A DNA stretch of 64,000 nucleotides from Cloeon dipterum (Eukaryota > Arthropoda > Insecta > Ephemeroptera > Baetidae), in assembly GCF_949628265.1 (NCBI RefSeq), contig NC_088786.1, forward strand, positions 22,155,681 to 22,219,680. The letters are read 5' to 3'. A model generated the notes under the pieces. That model did no database searches. It saw only the letters and a list, made by a program, of their open reading frames with translations, and had not been told where the DNA came from. How positions within the stretch are numbered: position 1 is the stretch's first letter; each line of letters starts with the position of its first letter. Shown here piece after piece: positions 1 through 11,757 of the stretch. A program made the position numbers and the translations under genes.

Positions 1-1510
1 CGTACTTTTCACATGCGCACCTAAAGCAGTAGGCAGATTCGGCGACAATTTTTATCAAGCGGTGATGAAGACGAATTAGCACAGGACGAGTTATTTATTT
101 TTTCAAAGTGACGAGTATATAATTTTTGACTTCATTAGCTGAAAAGGAACACATAATATTTTAAATCTATAGTTGTTAGCAAGGAAAAACCGCTTCAACT
201 TACGCATTACAAGTAGTGTCGATAGTTTCTTACCGTAGGGTCATTATTAGCAAAATTCTGTCTGATTTTGTACGTTTCGTGAAACTATGTTTTAGTAAGT
301 TTCTACACATAGTAAAACGTTTTATGTTTTAAGCAAATTTCCACTTCCAGAATACGCACAGATTGATCAGTATGATTTAGCGAAGCGATCATATTTGCCT
401 GTCTCATAAGCAGAATAATGCGTGATCTTCGTCCCGTTTCTGTTGGCAATTTTCGCGCCAGCTCTGTCTCATCAGCAGAAAAATGTGCGAATATCTTTTA
501 GTATTTTTCACGTTGCATACCGGTGTAAGAATTTATTCTAAAAAATCTTAGCAAAGTTGAAATTCATCTCTTGACCACACACCTTTTCAAATATCACGTG
601 GGACTTGTACTATATTTACCCACTACTCAATTTATGAATGTTTACTCTATTTCGAAATGGAAAAAGAGAAAGCTTTAAGCAGATAATTTCCCCCTGCACT
701 TTGATGTGTAATCACCGATCTTGCAGCTCTTTCGAGTCGTCTCCGAATGATGCTTCAGACTTTGTCAAAACGTTTGATATCCACACATCATTTAGCTATA
801 TATTTATGTTTGTAAATGTTTGATTTTGTTCACGCAACATTCCACGCGCGATTGACGTGACATTATGGAAACTGTTCTCGGGAGAAGTCTCTTCTTTTGT
901 TTGATTTTTCTTCACACTTCAGTCGGAATGATTTGTCGTTCGAGATGTAGAAAGCAAAAAACACTTCAAACTGTTAACATGCAAAATGCGTCTTTCAACA
1001 CTATTCATATCGATTATTAGGAGATTTCAAAAGTCTTGATGCTTCCTCTGAAATTTGAAAAGAAAAGAAACGACAAACACAAAATTTAAAAACACACCAC
1101 TGCCTTGTAAACGCAAAAGAAAATAAATTTTTGCCTTGAACTCCAAGAATGAGCTATTTTATTCCTCTGCACCACCAGATCTTTAAAATGTAAAACCTGT
1201 GTAGCCAGAGGGCCGTTATTTTGTAAATAAAAAATCTTCGCCTGAGCTGTAAATGTGATTGAAAATGAAGACTTGAACAAAATAGGCTTTTTTCCATTCA
1301 TGTCCATATCTCGATCAATAAATCTGGAAAAATGCAAAAATATGTTGAATCGTGCCGATTTACTCCCTAAGTGACTAGCATCGTAAGCGACTTTTAGCTC
1401 TATCGCAAATAAAATAAATTATTAAATAAATCCGACTTCCAATTTCATTTCTCGCGTGTTGCCCAGCTCGCAGCTGTGCAATAAAAAATTAATCGACCTT
1501 GCAGCACTGC
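1..1510. other. AT-rich upstream spacer, no gene seen
   Basis: No reading frame here resembles a known protein. The only open frames are short, start anywhere and lack matching splice sites. The stretch is presumably 5' flanking DNA of the receptor gene that begins at 1568. I see no clear tail of a gene entering from the left edge. Confidence 0.5.
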
Positions 1511-1547
1511 TATAAGAGGTGAGAGCGGTGCACATGTAACCTCATTT
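1511..1547 (+). promoter_or_regulatory. Core promoter of IR93a: TATA box plus arthropod initiator
   Basis: TATAAGAG begins at 1511 and TCATTT lies at 1542-1547. The latter fits the arthropod initiator consensus TCAKTY with its A at 1544. The spacing of about 31-33 bases is what TATA/initiator promoters use, and the first in-frame ATG follows only 24 bases downstream (1568). This would give a very short 5' leader. The motifs are read directly; their use as a promoter is inferred from spacing and position. Confidence 0.55.
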
Positions 1548-1567
1548 TGAGTGCAGCAGGGTGTGCA

Positions 1568-4500
1568 ATGAGGCCAACTATGAACGTTCTATATCAGTGC
1601 AGGATTTTACTTTGCATATTATGTGCTGCAGTGGACTCATCTGCTCTAAACGCTATGGATTACAGATTTGGTATGAATACGCGTGTTAGAGTTCTTCAAA
1701 ACGTTTCTAATTGAAATAACTTCTTGTGCGTTTTGAACTCAATATCTTTACATTTCTAATGTTCCCAGATAGTGTGACAACAACAAGATTAAGTAAATAT
1801 AAGTCAACTGAGTCTATAACATGACGCTTTTTCTTAAATTCTTATTGAAGTCTTTTTAATTTTTTCGGACTTTGGTATTATGTTTTGATGAATTATTTAA
1901 AATTGATTTTCCGATAGGGATTGTTCTGGACACCGAGTTCACTAACAGCAAGCAGTCTGACTCGGAGAGAAATAAGGGCCTCGATGTTTTAAGAGAATTG
2001 AAAGATGTTTGGGCTGAACTAATCAGAGATAATTTCGGGCAACTCCCACTAAAAGTGGAATTTCACACAAGAGTTGATGTAATTTTAAGAAAAGGTAAAC
2101 AATTTTAGCGTCCATCCCTTGCAAAACATTTTAAAAGTTGCTCCTCTTACAGATTTGAGTGCGGTTTTGATAATAACTACATGCAATAATTTGTGGCGAC
2201 TTTACAATAATTCCGAGGATTCGAACAGTCTGCTGTACCTAGCAATTACGGGTAACCACAAAAATATAGCAAAAATCTTTAGTGAAGCGAAATTTGCTCC
2301 TATAGAGGAAGGTTGTCCTCGCTTGCCAGCCAAAGAAGGAATAACAGTGCCTATTGTGACCAGAGGACAAGAAGTTGCACAAATTCTCTCAGATCTACGA
2401 GCTGCGGAGGAAATTTCTTGGCCCTCCCTGCTGGTAATTTTTGACGCCTGGCTAGGTAAAATAAAAGCAAAATTTCCAAAAATTATTTATAATTCAGAGC
2501 AATTTTAGACGCAGATCAAATGAAACAGATATTCAAAGCAATTAGTGAGGCACAGCCAAAGGTACGTTTTGTTTCACCGCAGATGCAAATGTTAGATCTA
2601 GGATACTTTTCAAGGTAAAAGACTATTCAAATTTAAATTAATTAAACCATTAATATCTAATTTTAACACAAGCTACGACATGGTTCGCCAGACAATAGCC
2701 GAATTTCCAAATTTGAGCAGTATAGAGCATTTTCTTGTAATTACTGGGAGAGAAAACATTTTCATCGTTATGAAAATAGTAAGTTCACGCCAAGCGCCTG
2801 TTTGAGCCGGGTTATGCAACCGGCGTAACAATACTACTCGGCATGTTGCATAGTTTTGGACTTTCCTTTTTAAGATCGAATAAAAATGTTTCTTTTGTTA
2901 GTCAAATCAACGGCACATTATTATGCCCGCATTTCAGGCAAAATCTCTCAGGCTGGTGAATCCGAGCACGCAGTGGCTGTACGTGCTTCCCGAAACTCAG
3001 TACTACTCATTGACAAATGACTCAAGAATTATATCTCTCCTCCACGAAGGGGACAACGTTGCTTTCCTTATCAACGCCACGCGCCACTCGAGCGAAACAA
3101 ACAGTTGCTCGGTGAGTATCGCTCCGCACCCTCTGAAATACCATTCTGTGGTGACCACTCTATCACGAAAGTGGGAACAAACGTTTCCAGGAAAACTAAT
3201 AACAATAACCAAACACAGCACCAAAATAGCAATCTCGCTCGCTGAACACCTGTATTTATTTGTGATGACAGGAGGGTGGAATTCTGTGCTATTCGCGTGA
3301 ATTATTGAGGGCCCTGGTCGCCAGTTTGGCATCTTACGCGACCACGGAACAAATCGCTCTCAAGAGGGTGGCTAAAGATGAATGGGAGGAAGAAAAATTG
3401 TCCGTATCTGAGAGGAGGGAAATACTCTTGAAACATATAACTGTAAGCTGCAATTTATTGCAATATCATATCATTTTCTGTTTGAAAATCAGGCAGGAAT
3501 TGCCAAAAATTTGGGGGAAACCTGCGACGGGTGCATGGCGTGGAAAATGAGAAGTGCAATTACTTGGGGATTGAAGGTGAGGCTAAAAAGCGTGTTCTTT
3601 ATTGAATCGAATAATTTTATTAATATTTGCAGGGCCCCACTGGACCTAGTGGAGATGAAGAAGCCTCAATGATCGAATCTGGAATTTGGCAACCAGGCAC
3701 TGGGGTTGAGCTATATGATCCACTCTTCACCCACATAAAACACGGATTTAGGGGAAAGCAACTTACAATCGTTTCGTGTCACGTATGTTTTGTGAGCAAT
3801 AAAAACGTCCGTCCTCTACAAATATTTTCAGGCACCACCCTGGCACGAAATTCAATTCGACGACCAAGGACAAGTCGTCAAATACTCAGGATTTATTTTT
3901 GATATTGTCAATGAATTGAGCTCCCGTCTTAATTTTACGTAAATAGTAAAACATTCACCAAAGACGACCAGGCTTAATAAAAAGTCAAAATTTTCAATTT
4001 CAGCTACAAAGTAGTTTTTCCGGCTAATACTGTAAAAGGCTTTGTTGCGGAAGGAAGGGAACCAACGCTAGACGATGTAAATTTATAACATAATTGGAAA
4101 ATAATTGTTTTGCTATGAATTTTTAGGCAGTAGCAGACGAGCGATCACCTATATGGGACAACATGATCGATCTCGTTCAGCAAAACCACGTATATCTATA
4201 CTTTTACAAAGTTTTTGAGTCATTTTGAATTGTATTCTAAACAGGTATTTATGGCCGCAACAGCTATGTCAATGTCTGCCGGTCGAGAGTCAAGGGTTCG
4301 GTTTACTTTGGCGGTGGCATCACAGCCTCACACCTTTTTGGTCGCAAAGCCCAGGCAGATGAGCAGAACTCTACTATTTCTTTCTCCTTTCACAGGAAAG
4401 GTGCGTTCTACATTCACTAACGGTTTCAATGTAGTAATAACTTTTTTACTAGACCTGGCTGGCGATATTCGGCTCCACTCTTCTCGTCGGTCCAGCACTT

Positions 4501-5863
4501 TATTTCATTCACAAGGCTAGCCCCGCAACTGAATTAGGGCGAGGCTTGAGGCCAAAAAATGTTGGCCCTAAAAAAGGAGGTTTGAATAGGATAATGAACT
4601 GCATCTGGTACATGTACGGAGCACTGATGCAGCAAGGTACTACGGTTTCGCAGATTGATTGAAATATTCTGATAGAAAATATTCCGGTTTAACAATAAAT
4701 TTCGATAGGAGCCGTTCAGTTGCCGACCGCTGATAGCGGTCGTCTGGTGTTTGGGATATGGTGGATATTTGTGATGGTGATTGTCACCTCCTATTGCGGT
4801 AATTTGGTTGCTTTTTTAACTTTTCCGAGGATGAATCCAGCAGTCACAACTTTGGGGGGTTTGCTAAAACTGAGAGGTACGATGACGTGGGGACTTATGC
4901 GCGGATCAGAGCTTGAAAAATTGCTGGAGGTGAGGGCATAAATTTCTTATAAAATAATACCATTATTTTAACTGAGTGTGTAGGACTCGAGCGTGCCTGA
5001 ATTTAACTACTTATTAAACAAGGCTGAGAGACATGCCGTGGTGGATGACGCTTTGCTCGAAAGGGTAGCGTACGACAGACACGTTTTGCTCGAGAGACGT
5101 TCGCGGCTCTTGATTCTGCAATCACTTCAGCTCAAAAAGGCGGGTTACTGCTCATTTGCATTAGGTATGCTTCCGTTGAAATCAATATTTTCTGTTAAAT
5201 AAAATTTGAGTATACCTCATCAACTTGGTAATTCTGGTTCAAAGCGTAATAATTGCAAGTTTACCAGATACAAGGAGAACTAGAAAGTTTATCACTCAAG
5301 TTGCTTCTAATGTGCTACATGTGTTGCACGATGCACGACTTTCGTCGCATATAAAACTAGTTTTGACTAACGTTATATGAGCTATAAATTAAAAAAGAGC
5401 AGTCGTAGGATAGAAACGCGAGCAACATAAAATTTAAAAATGGCTTGTTTCGTGTTTCAGCTACAGACGACTTTCTGCCTGAGCAAATAGGTTTGGCGAT
5501 GCCAATTCAAAGTCCTTACACAAACCTCGTGAACAAAGAGTGAGTGTCCGCGGCGATGAACTATTTTCTGAGCAATATTTTTTTTATTGATATCGCTTTA
5601 GGATAAGAAGAATGCAGCAGGCTGGATTGATTGACTCATGGTTCCGACATGCCATGCCCCGAAGGGATCGGTGTTGGGTGACACCACAGTCGTTGGCAAC
5701 TGAGGTTAACAGCCACTCCGTCAACTTGGACGATATGCAAGGCTCATTTATAGTTCTCGGAATAGGCTTGGTGGCCGCCTTTTTGGCCGCTATCCTCGAA
5801 CGCTGTTTCCGTTGTCTCTCAATCATGAAGGCCAGAGGCATCATCGAGCCGTTCGTCAATTGA
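1568..5863 (+). CDS. Ir93a: Ionotropic receptor 93a (IR93a), complete, 18 coding exons
   Basis: Chemosensory ionotropic receptor, a variant glutamate receptor. In insects IR93a is a broadly used co-receptor, working with IR25a and tuning subunits such as IR21a (cooling) or IR40a/IR68a (humidity) in dendrites of antennal neurons. Exons: 1568-1670, 1918-2094, 2153-2455, 2509-2614, 2673-2778, 2938-3111, 3272-3442, 3493-3576, 3633-3782, 3832-3938, 4004-4076, 4127-4189, 4245-4400, 4453-4636, 4709-4929, 4984-5164, 5461-5539, 5602-5863. All borders are GT..AG and phases agree, giving 899 residues, close to the family length. A hydrophobic signal peptide opens the protein, followed by an extended amino-terminal domain (CPRLP near residue 145) and ligand-binding lobe S1 (APPWHEIQFDD, about 460). 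M1 is about 592-611, the pore region 634-652, M3 with TSYCGNLVAFLTF about 679-691, then S2 and M4 about 860-880. The match to IR93a rests on CPRLP, LPTADSGRL, CGNLVAFLTFP and DDMQGSF and was recalled, not searched. Confidence 0.93.
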
Positions 5864-6130
5864 TTATTGCACAAATGTTTACATCTCACTAAAAATCTCA
5901 GGACAGACCGAATGTGTATTTGAGAGATCACAAACCTTTTTGCATGTTGCGCATTTATTCAATTTTATTGAAAAACATAAAAAGTAGCAAAAATAGAGAA
6001 AGGTCAGTTCACCAACGGTTAGAAAATTTGTACTTGGAAGTAAATGTTAGTCTCGATTAGGAAAAGCAATAAAGGAATAAATGTATCTACCCACTAAAGA
6101 ATTTAACCTTCACCGTACAGATTAATAAAA
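5864..6130 (+). terminator. 3' UTR and poly(A) signals of IR93a
   Basis: After the TGA at 5861-5863 there are AATAAA hexamers at 6068-6073, 6076-6081 and 6124-6129. Any of them could end the IR93a transcript. This gives a 3' UTR of about 220-280 bases, in keeping with the compact gene. I cannot tell which one is used. Confidence 0.5.
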
Positions 6131-6471
6131 TAAAGAATTAAGCTGTTCTCTAAAGTGTGCGTTTGCTTACATATACTTCCGTATACGACAAAATATAAAG
6201 AAAATAACTAAATAGTAGTCCGCAATCATCTGCATGCAGCGGACTACTACGCTCAAGAAATAAGTTGTGTTGCCTGATTGGTCTTTTAAAGAGATACATA
6301 AGAACTACATGGTTGCCAGTGAGCATAGCCAAGGTCGTCTTCAAAATTCGCGACAAATAACATAAAGCCTCATTAGTAATGCAAATCTCAGGGTGACTCC
6401 ATCAATAAACGAGGAAATTGATCGGCATTTTTGGGCAAAAGAAACACGACAGTGGGAAGCAAGGTTCTCTT
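6131..6471. other. Short spacer between IR93a and the small minus-strand gene
   Basis: AT-rich DNA between two convergent 3' ends. A 68-residue open frame on the minus strand (6150-6356) shows no protein-like composition. Nothing else is seen. Confidence 0.4.
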
Positions 6472-6477
6472 TTTATT
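6472..6477 (-). terminator. Poly(A) signal of the small minus-strand gene
   Basis: TTTATT on the + strand reads AATAAA on the minus strand, 164 bases past the stop codon at 6641-6643. It would end the small transcript that starts near 7939 or 6965. Confidence 0.45.
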
Positions 6478-6640
6478 GCACGAAATGAAAATAATTAAAT
6501 ATAAAAAGCAATCAACGAATCTCAAATTATCAACAAACAGGCAGTCTTTTAAACTTTTAAGTTAAGCGGAATGGGAATATCTACATCCTCAGAAGTTTGC
6601 ATTAATTTTGAGGCTTTATGTTACTTCATTGTCTCGAGCT

Positions 6641-6965
6641 TCAGCAGAAGTGCATGCTGGTGAACTGGTCCTTGCTCTTGTAAGGACCCCAGTTGTTGCT
6701 CTGTCGGCGCTCGCGCTCCTTGCGCTCTTGCTCGCGACGCTGTTGCTCCTGGCGCTCCTTCTCGCGGCGCTCGCTTTCGTTCTTCTGCAGGGCGTCATAG
6801 CTTGCCTTCCTAAAATGCAGATTAAAGCTGTGTGAGTGCTGTGTTTGTCGGTAAGCGTGCGGAGCACGGTGATTTATTTTTAGAATTTTTACTGTGTGCT
6901 AACCTCGACGAGGAGGAGGGAGACGATCCTCTGGCCATGCTGTTCAGTGCCTCACCCAGAACCAT
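6641..6965 (-). CDS. Small charged protein, 76 residues, unrecognised (form with exon C)
   Basis: Two exons, 6965-6904 and 6809-6641, joined at phase 2, give a 76-residue protein. It begins MVLGEALNSMARG, then a serine run. The second exon starts KASYDALQKNE, passes through about 28 residues almost wholly of E, R, K and Q (predicted single alpha helix), and ends QSNNWGPYKSKDQFTSMHFC. The ATG is preceded by a purine-rich stretch with a splice acceptor nine to twelve bases upstream (AAAG at about 6978), so this first exon may itself be reached by splicing from 5' exons. I do not recognise the family. The well-formed donor and acceptor, strict frame and biased composition only in this frame support a real gene. 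The Leu/Ala-rich frame on the opposite strand is its shadow. Confidence 0.6.
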
Positions 6966-7440
6966 GTTTATTTCTCTCTTTTAAGTTTCCAAGGAAGAGA
7001 TTTCGTTCAGTGATGACTTTTGGTCAGCTTTTATTTTATCGATCTGTACGGTGAAGGTCAAATTGGATAGATAGAAATCTTCCGGGCGATGGATTTACTG
7101 TGAAGCAAACGGCAGAAAACGGGTTTAGCATTTTTCGCCCGAAAACAGGACGGGACTGGAAATGTTTTGAAATCTCTGACAAGCGACGTGTGGTGCGAGG
7201 ATCAACGTTGAAATGCATAAATTGTCAAAAGCCACTTTCTAAAGTTATAGCTCGTTTGAATCGTTGTGTTTTTAAATCAGAAAGAGAGGCTTGGAGTGGC
7301 GTAGAGACGACACGGCTTGAGATGCAGTTATAAAATAGGAAGCACCGTCGAAGTGGCTTTGATTCTAGCGCACGTGTCGCATTAAAATCCGCATGAAAGC
7401 GTACCGTAAAATAGAATAATTGTGCAAATCAACACTCACT

Positions 7441-7540
7441 CTACGGCACGTGGGTCAGCTGGGTGAGCACTTGAAGTTCTAGACGGTTGCCTGCGTTACC
7501 ACGACGACTACCCTTGCGGGTGTTCAGGTGTTTGGTTAAT
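7441..7540 (-). CDS. Exon B: arginine-rich tail closing a 51-residue microprotein
   Basis: Joined to exon A (7939-7884) at phase 2, this exon continues as RLTKHLNTRKGSRRGNAG and stops with TAG at 7443-7441. The product has 51 residues and is strongly basic in its middle. A GTGAGT donor begins one base after the stop codon, so the exon may splice on to exon C and act as a 5' leader carrying a short upstream frame. Its composition (Arg, Lys, Asn, Gly) is unlike the AT-rich surroundings, which supports coding use. No family is recognised. Confidence 0.42.
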
Positions 7541-7883
7541 CTAAAACCATGAAAAGAGAAGATAAGAATTCAATTAAAACACATACTTTTACTCAGCTTC
7601 ACTTTGCGTAAGAAGGCATAAAAACACACTCAGACATCTCAAGGAAAATAAGTTGACACAATTAGAGGCGTATGTATTTTTTATTTTCTTAAACCCGTCA
7701 TACAGGTTTGAAAATACCTTACGTGGAGGCTATCAAGCAGAAATTTTTTACTTTGCGTTCATACAGCTCCCAAAGATTTTTAAAGTATGAAATACTACCC
7801 AGCCAAACATAGTTCAGTAATTACATAATCGCGCAAAAAATTAAATTCGATGGACAATTATTGCACTAAATTGCTGCACTCAC

Positions 7884-7939
7884 CTGACGGTGGGAAGGAA
7901 TTTTCTGGTTTCGAGATAGACTAGGGCTCTGCTGTTCAT
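7884..7939 (-). CDS. Alternative first exon A of the small charged gene (19 residues)
   Basis: Reading from ATG at 7939, this exon encodes MNSRALVYLETRKFLPTV and ends in phase 2 at CAG|GTGAGTG, a near-consensus donor. Because exon C also ends in phase 2, exon A can be joined straight to 6809-6641 and gives a 74-residue variant with a different N-terminus. It can also be joined to exon B (7540-7441). No known domain is seen. This is inferred from splice signals and phase only. Confidence 0.5.
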
Positions 7940-7945
7940 GGATAC

Positions 7946-10000
7946 ATGAAGGTTTTCAAAATATGTTGAAACAAGTAAAATCTCAAAAAATAAGTTTCCT
8001 TGAGAGAGAAGTGACGATGCTGACGCTCACTGGGTGTCTGTTCTCGGCGACTTTCAAATCCCTACTTTTATTGTACCTGTTGAGAGGGGAGGGCTACTGG
8101 GTAACTTCTCCCAGGCACGCACGCATACTACAGGGATTGCCTCTTCTCTCACGTGGACAGGTGATGATCACTCAGCTTTTTATAAGTTGCATGACCTTCT
8201 CCAGGTTTATATTTTTGCGTGAAGGAGGAAAGCCGTAATAAATATCTATTTCCCGGCTTTCTGCTCTTCCGGGCAAAATTGATGAACACCATAATTTTTT
8301 GGGATTTTCAAATTGCTTAAAACACACTTTAAACGATATAATTGCGGATAATTTTTAATAAGCAATTTTAAAATTAGTTCCTGGAAAATAATTTAAATAA
8401 TTCGGTCTCAATTCTGCTATTGTTTAAGTTTCCCTATGCTAATCATTTTGGCTCTCAAAAATAAAGCTTTTTGAATTCTTGAAAAGGTTTAAACTTTTAT
8501 TAATTTTTATAGGAAAAATAGGATTTTACGGTGGCACAAGTAATAAAATGTATTCTGAAAAACTTGAGGCAAAACCAATTAAGCACACTGGATTTTTCGA
8601 AAGCAAAATATTACGCGACCAAAAACAATTGTGCGCAGCGAGCGCGCAGTCTTTCCAAAGACGTAAACATTAAAACAATCTTATTTCCTTATGTCCTCTT
8701 GGTTTGTAAAGCATATATTTATTAAGAGTGCTCATTATGAAACAGTCTACGAGAAAATTAACACTTGTTAATAAGTTTATAATAAACTTTGCAAAGGACA
8801 CTATGTTATTTTTAGAGTAAGTTGTGAAAGTAAAAATTCGGGTCAAGTTAATTCGTTGAACACTCGGTGTTCACGTGATTCCGGGCATGATCCTTAATTG
8901 CTAGTCCACATTTTTTTGTGCCTTCACGGCATGCTAAATAAGTGTTTAATGAAATGTTCAAACAGGCAATCCCGTATTTTCACTCCATCCACATATGAAC
9001 CGCGCCTGATTATCAATTTTCACACAGCTCCCTCTATCTGGTAAAACTTATAAAGCTATTATTACGTCCTTTAAAATTGATTCTATCTGTTAGCATTTTA
9101 CTGTTTTAAACTTGACAGTAAATATAAGCAATGAATCTGGAATCTGATGAAAATGTAGTTTTTTAATTCCATTTTATGAGGACGTGAAACCCTTACTTTT
9201 AAATACCGGCACAACCCAAAAATTAGTCCATTTTGAGGGAGGGGGAGCATATTAGTAAATTACGTAATACAGCGAACGTGAATAAGTACATATTGCCGGC
9301 ACTCAGGGAATGGTGCTTCATGAACTTCATGCTCATCCCATGCCAAACAGAGCTGCTGAGCCGCATTGCATCGCGAGCAAACGTATTTTAGTGCAGACGT
9401 GACAAAGAGCACGATGATCCGCACGTAAGCGTCACAGGAAAGAAACTTATAATTATCTGTAGTCTAAGCGAAAACTCATACGCAAGCTGCAAAGAGAGCC
9501 TACCTCTGCAAATGTCTTGCAATCATGCTTTGAAAAACCAGTTTGTAAACTGAATAAGTCTGGTTTTATTCGTGTCTCAGTTTCAGAGGTGACCTACGAA
9601 AGGAAGTAAAAGAGCAAAAGCCAGACGCTGATGTTATAAATCAATGAATATGCGTCTGAAATATTAATAATTAAGCATGAAATTTTTGCTAAGTTAAATC
9701 GTAGACTTTTTTTAGACTTAATATAGATTGTGCGACTATTCAAGAGATATTTTTATTTCATTTCTCTAGCACGTTTATTTTTTATATCATACACATGTGA
9801 AACATAACAAGTATCGACTGCTTGAAGCAGAATATGACCTGAAATGAAATATTTACGGCTTTGAGTACAGAGCTTACTAACTGCGCAGTTTTCATCTCTC
9901 ATGTGAATATTCTCTTGCACAGTGTCACATGATCATTGACTTTGTAGGTAATTTATATTATAGAGGATAATATAATATTGGATTTTACTACTACAGCAAC
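7946..10000. other. Intergenic region, no gene seen
   Basis: AT-rich DNA between the 5' end of the small minus-strand gene and the 3' end of the next minus-strand gene. Short open frames near 7963-8238 and 8479-8725 overlap in several frames and show no domain or splice logic. Promoter elements for the small gene should lie just above 7945, but none is distinctive. Confidence 0.45.
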
Positions 10001-10003
10001 TCT

Positions 10004-10009
10004 TTTATT
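10004..10009 (-). terminator. Poly(A) signal of the 397-residue coiled-coil gene
   Basis: TTTATT on the + strand reads AATAAA on the minus strand, about 80 bases past the stop codon at 10087. This fits a short 3' UTR. Confidence 0.45.
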
Positions 10010-10086
10010 TGTCATACAGATAAAATAAAATATCAGGAATGTGAATATTTTCTTTTAAGTATAACACCTATATGATATCATGGACG

Positions 10087-11757
10087 TCATTGCTTATACT
10101 TAATAGTAGGCTGTTTAGGCCGAAAGGTTGGGGCCTTTTTCTCTACTACTTTGTTAGGTTGAGTAGGTTGCGGTGGAATAGTTTTATCTTCAAAGTGCCA
10201 GTTTTCATCAATATCGCAACCCCAATCATCCCAATCAAAGTCATCGCGAGAGGCTGGTGCGCGAGCTGCGTCAGCCACTGCCGCTTGCTGCGACGAGACG
10301 GCACTTTTCTTCAAGGAGCTGGTTTGTTTTGCTGCAAACTGAGAGGTGACCCAGTGTGACGTCATGGGTTTCTGGTTGTATCCGCGGGCTTGGCCTGTCG
10401 TCGGCAGCGTCAACGTCTGACGAGATCTCTCCATGGGAGGGACTCCTTGCTGCTGGACCTGATGAGCCGCGCCACCTGCGGAAAGATGAATAACGAACTG
10501 GTCAAGTTAGTTTGAAAGACAAGAAAATTGCCAAGTGAAAAATAGATGTGATAAATGAACCATGCATACTTAATTAATGTTAGAAAAGGGCGTACCTTGG
10601 TATGGTAGTTGATTGGAGAGTTTGGCGTCCTGCCTCCAAGGCGTGTGCACCACTTTAGAACTGGTGGAGTTACCAAAGCCTAATCCATGATGACATCCAG
10701 AAACAGAAACTGATCTGTGAATTTTTCAAACAAAAATAGTGCGGGCTATTGGCAGCATCAGTAATTTTAAATTTACAGACATACTCGTGGCTTTTTCCTT
10801 TTTCTTCACAATCAAATTGAGATATCTTTTTATAATTTGTGGCTGAAAAATTAATACATAATATAATCAAATATTTAGCTTTTAAAACGTTTTACATTTC
10901 TACCTGTGGCTTTTGCTGAGGGGTTTTCGGGGTAGTTTGATTCGCAATCCTGCAGAACTCTTTGAATTTCCTGTGAATCAAACTCATCAGATTCAGAAGT
11001 TGTTTGGTGCACATCATCTGGAATATCTGCTGGAGTGGTCTCCTCAATAATTGCTTCCCAGTCATGTGATTGCAGAGCAAATATATTTTTGCCGTTATCT
11101 TTCTTGGTAGTTTGTTGTTTTTCAATCTCCGAGTAAATATCTGCAATTTCTTTGCACGTAGCTTTCCAGTGGTCCTCGTAAAACTTGCACTATTTATTTA
11201 AAAAATAAATTAATGAAATAACTATAAATAAAAAAAACACCGATTGAATGAGGCGAGCCTCTTCTTTAACCCACAGCTGCTGTCGAGCATCATCAACAAA
11301 TTTTCGTGCAGCTGTTTGCATTTTCGCTTGATACGTTTGTAATGCAATCTGTTTGGTCAGATCTTTCAATTTTGTTTCCTTCTCAGCAATTTTCTCAGTC
11401 AGTTGTGCATTTTGTTTTTGTAGAACGCTTGTTCGAACTAAAACTGAAACCATTTTAAAATTAATTATTTATTGATTTACGATATGTATTGAATAAAAGT
11501 GTTATATTGAATTAACTTTTTCCTGCTCCTTCCTGCTTCAAACAAAATCCAAATACATAATTATGAACAATCAGGAAAAGAAAATGAAATAATGCGTATC
11601 ATAGTTTAGATAGTTTACCCTCTATAGACTCCCGATTTTGATGATTTTGCATGCGCTCATTTTTCTTGATTTCAGATAAAGCCTCTTTGTAGTTCTTTGC
11701 ATCAGTCGGGGCCAAATCTTCTGTCAGGTCTCCTGACGGCTCTTCAATTTGCTCCAT
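10087..11757 (-). CDS. Coiled-coil protein with acidic W-rich C-terminal motif, 397 residues, unrecognised
   Basis: Six exons on the minus strand (11757-11619, 11443-11241, 11189-10904, 10842-10785, 10714-10596, 10475-10087) join in frame into 397 residues. The N-terminus is acidic (MEQIEEPSGDLTEDL). Residues about 47-110 form a coiled coil (QKQNAQLTEKIAEKETKLKD). Next comes FYEDHWKATCKEIADIY near residue 117. The middle is acidic and Ser/Thr-rich. The last third is Gln/Pro-rich and disordered, and residues about 346-361 read DDFDWDDWGCDIDENW, followed by a basic tail. Short acidic tryptophan motifs often dock onto partner proteins, but which partner cannot be said. Exon 3 could instead begin six bases later at a second AG. 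The gene is head-to-head with the coiled-coil gene at 12395. I do not recognise the family. Confidence 0.8.

Noticed and set aside
6608-6835. Leu/Ala-rich hydrophobic + strand frame that looks like a membrane protein
   Set aside because: It is the antisense of the Glu/Arg/Gln-rich exon D of the small minus-strand gene, which has proper splice sites.
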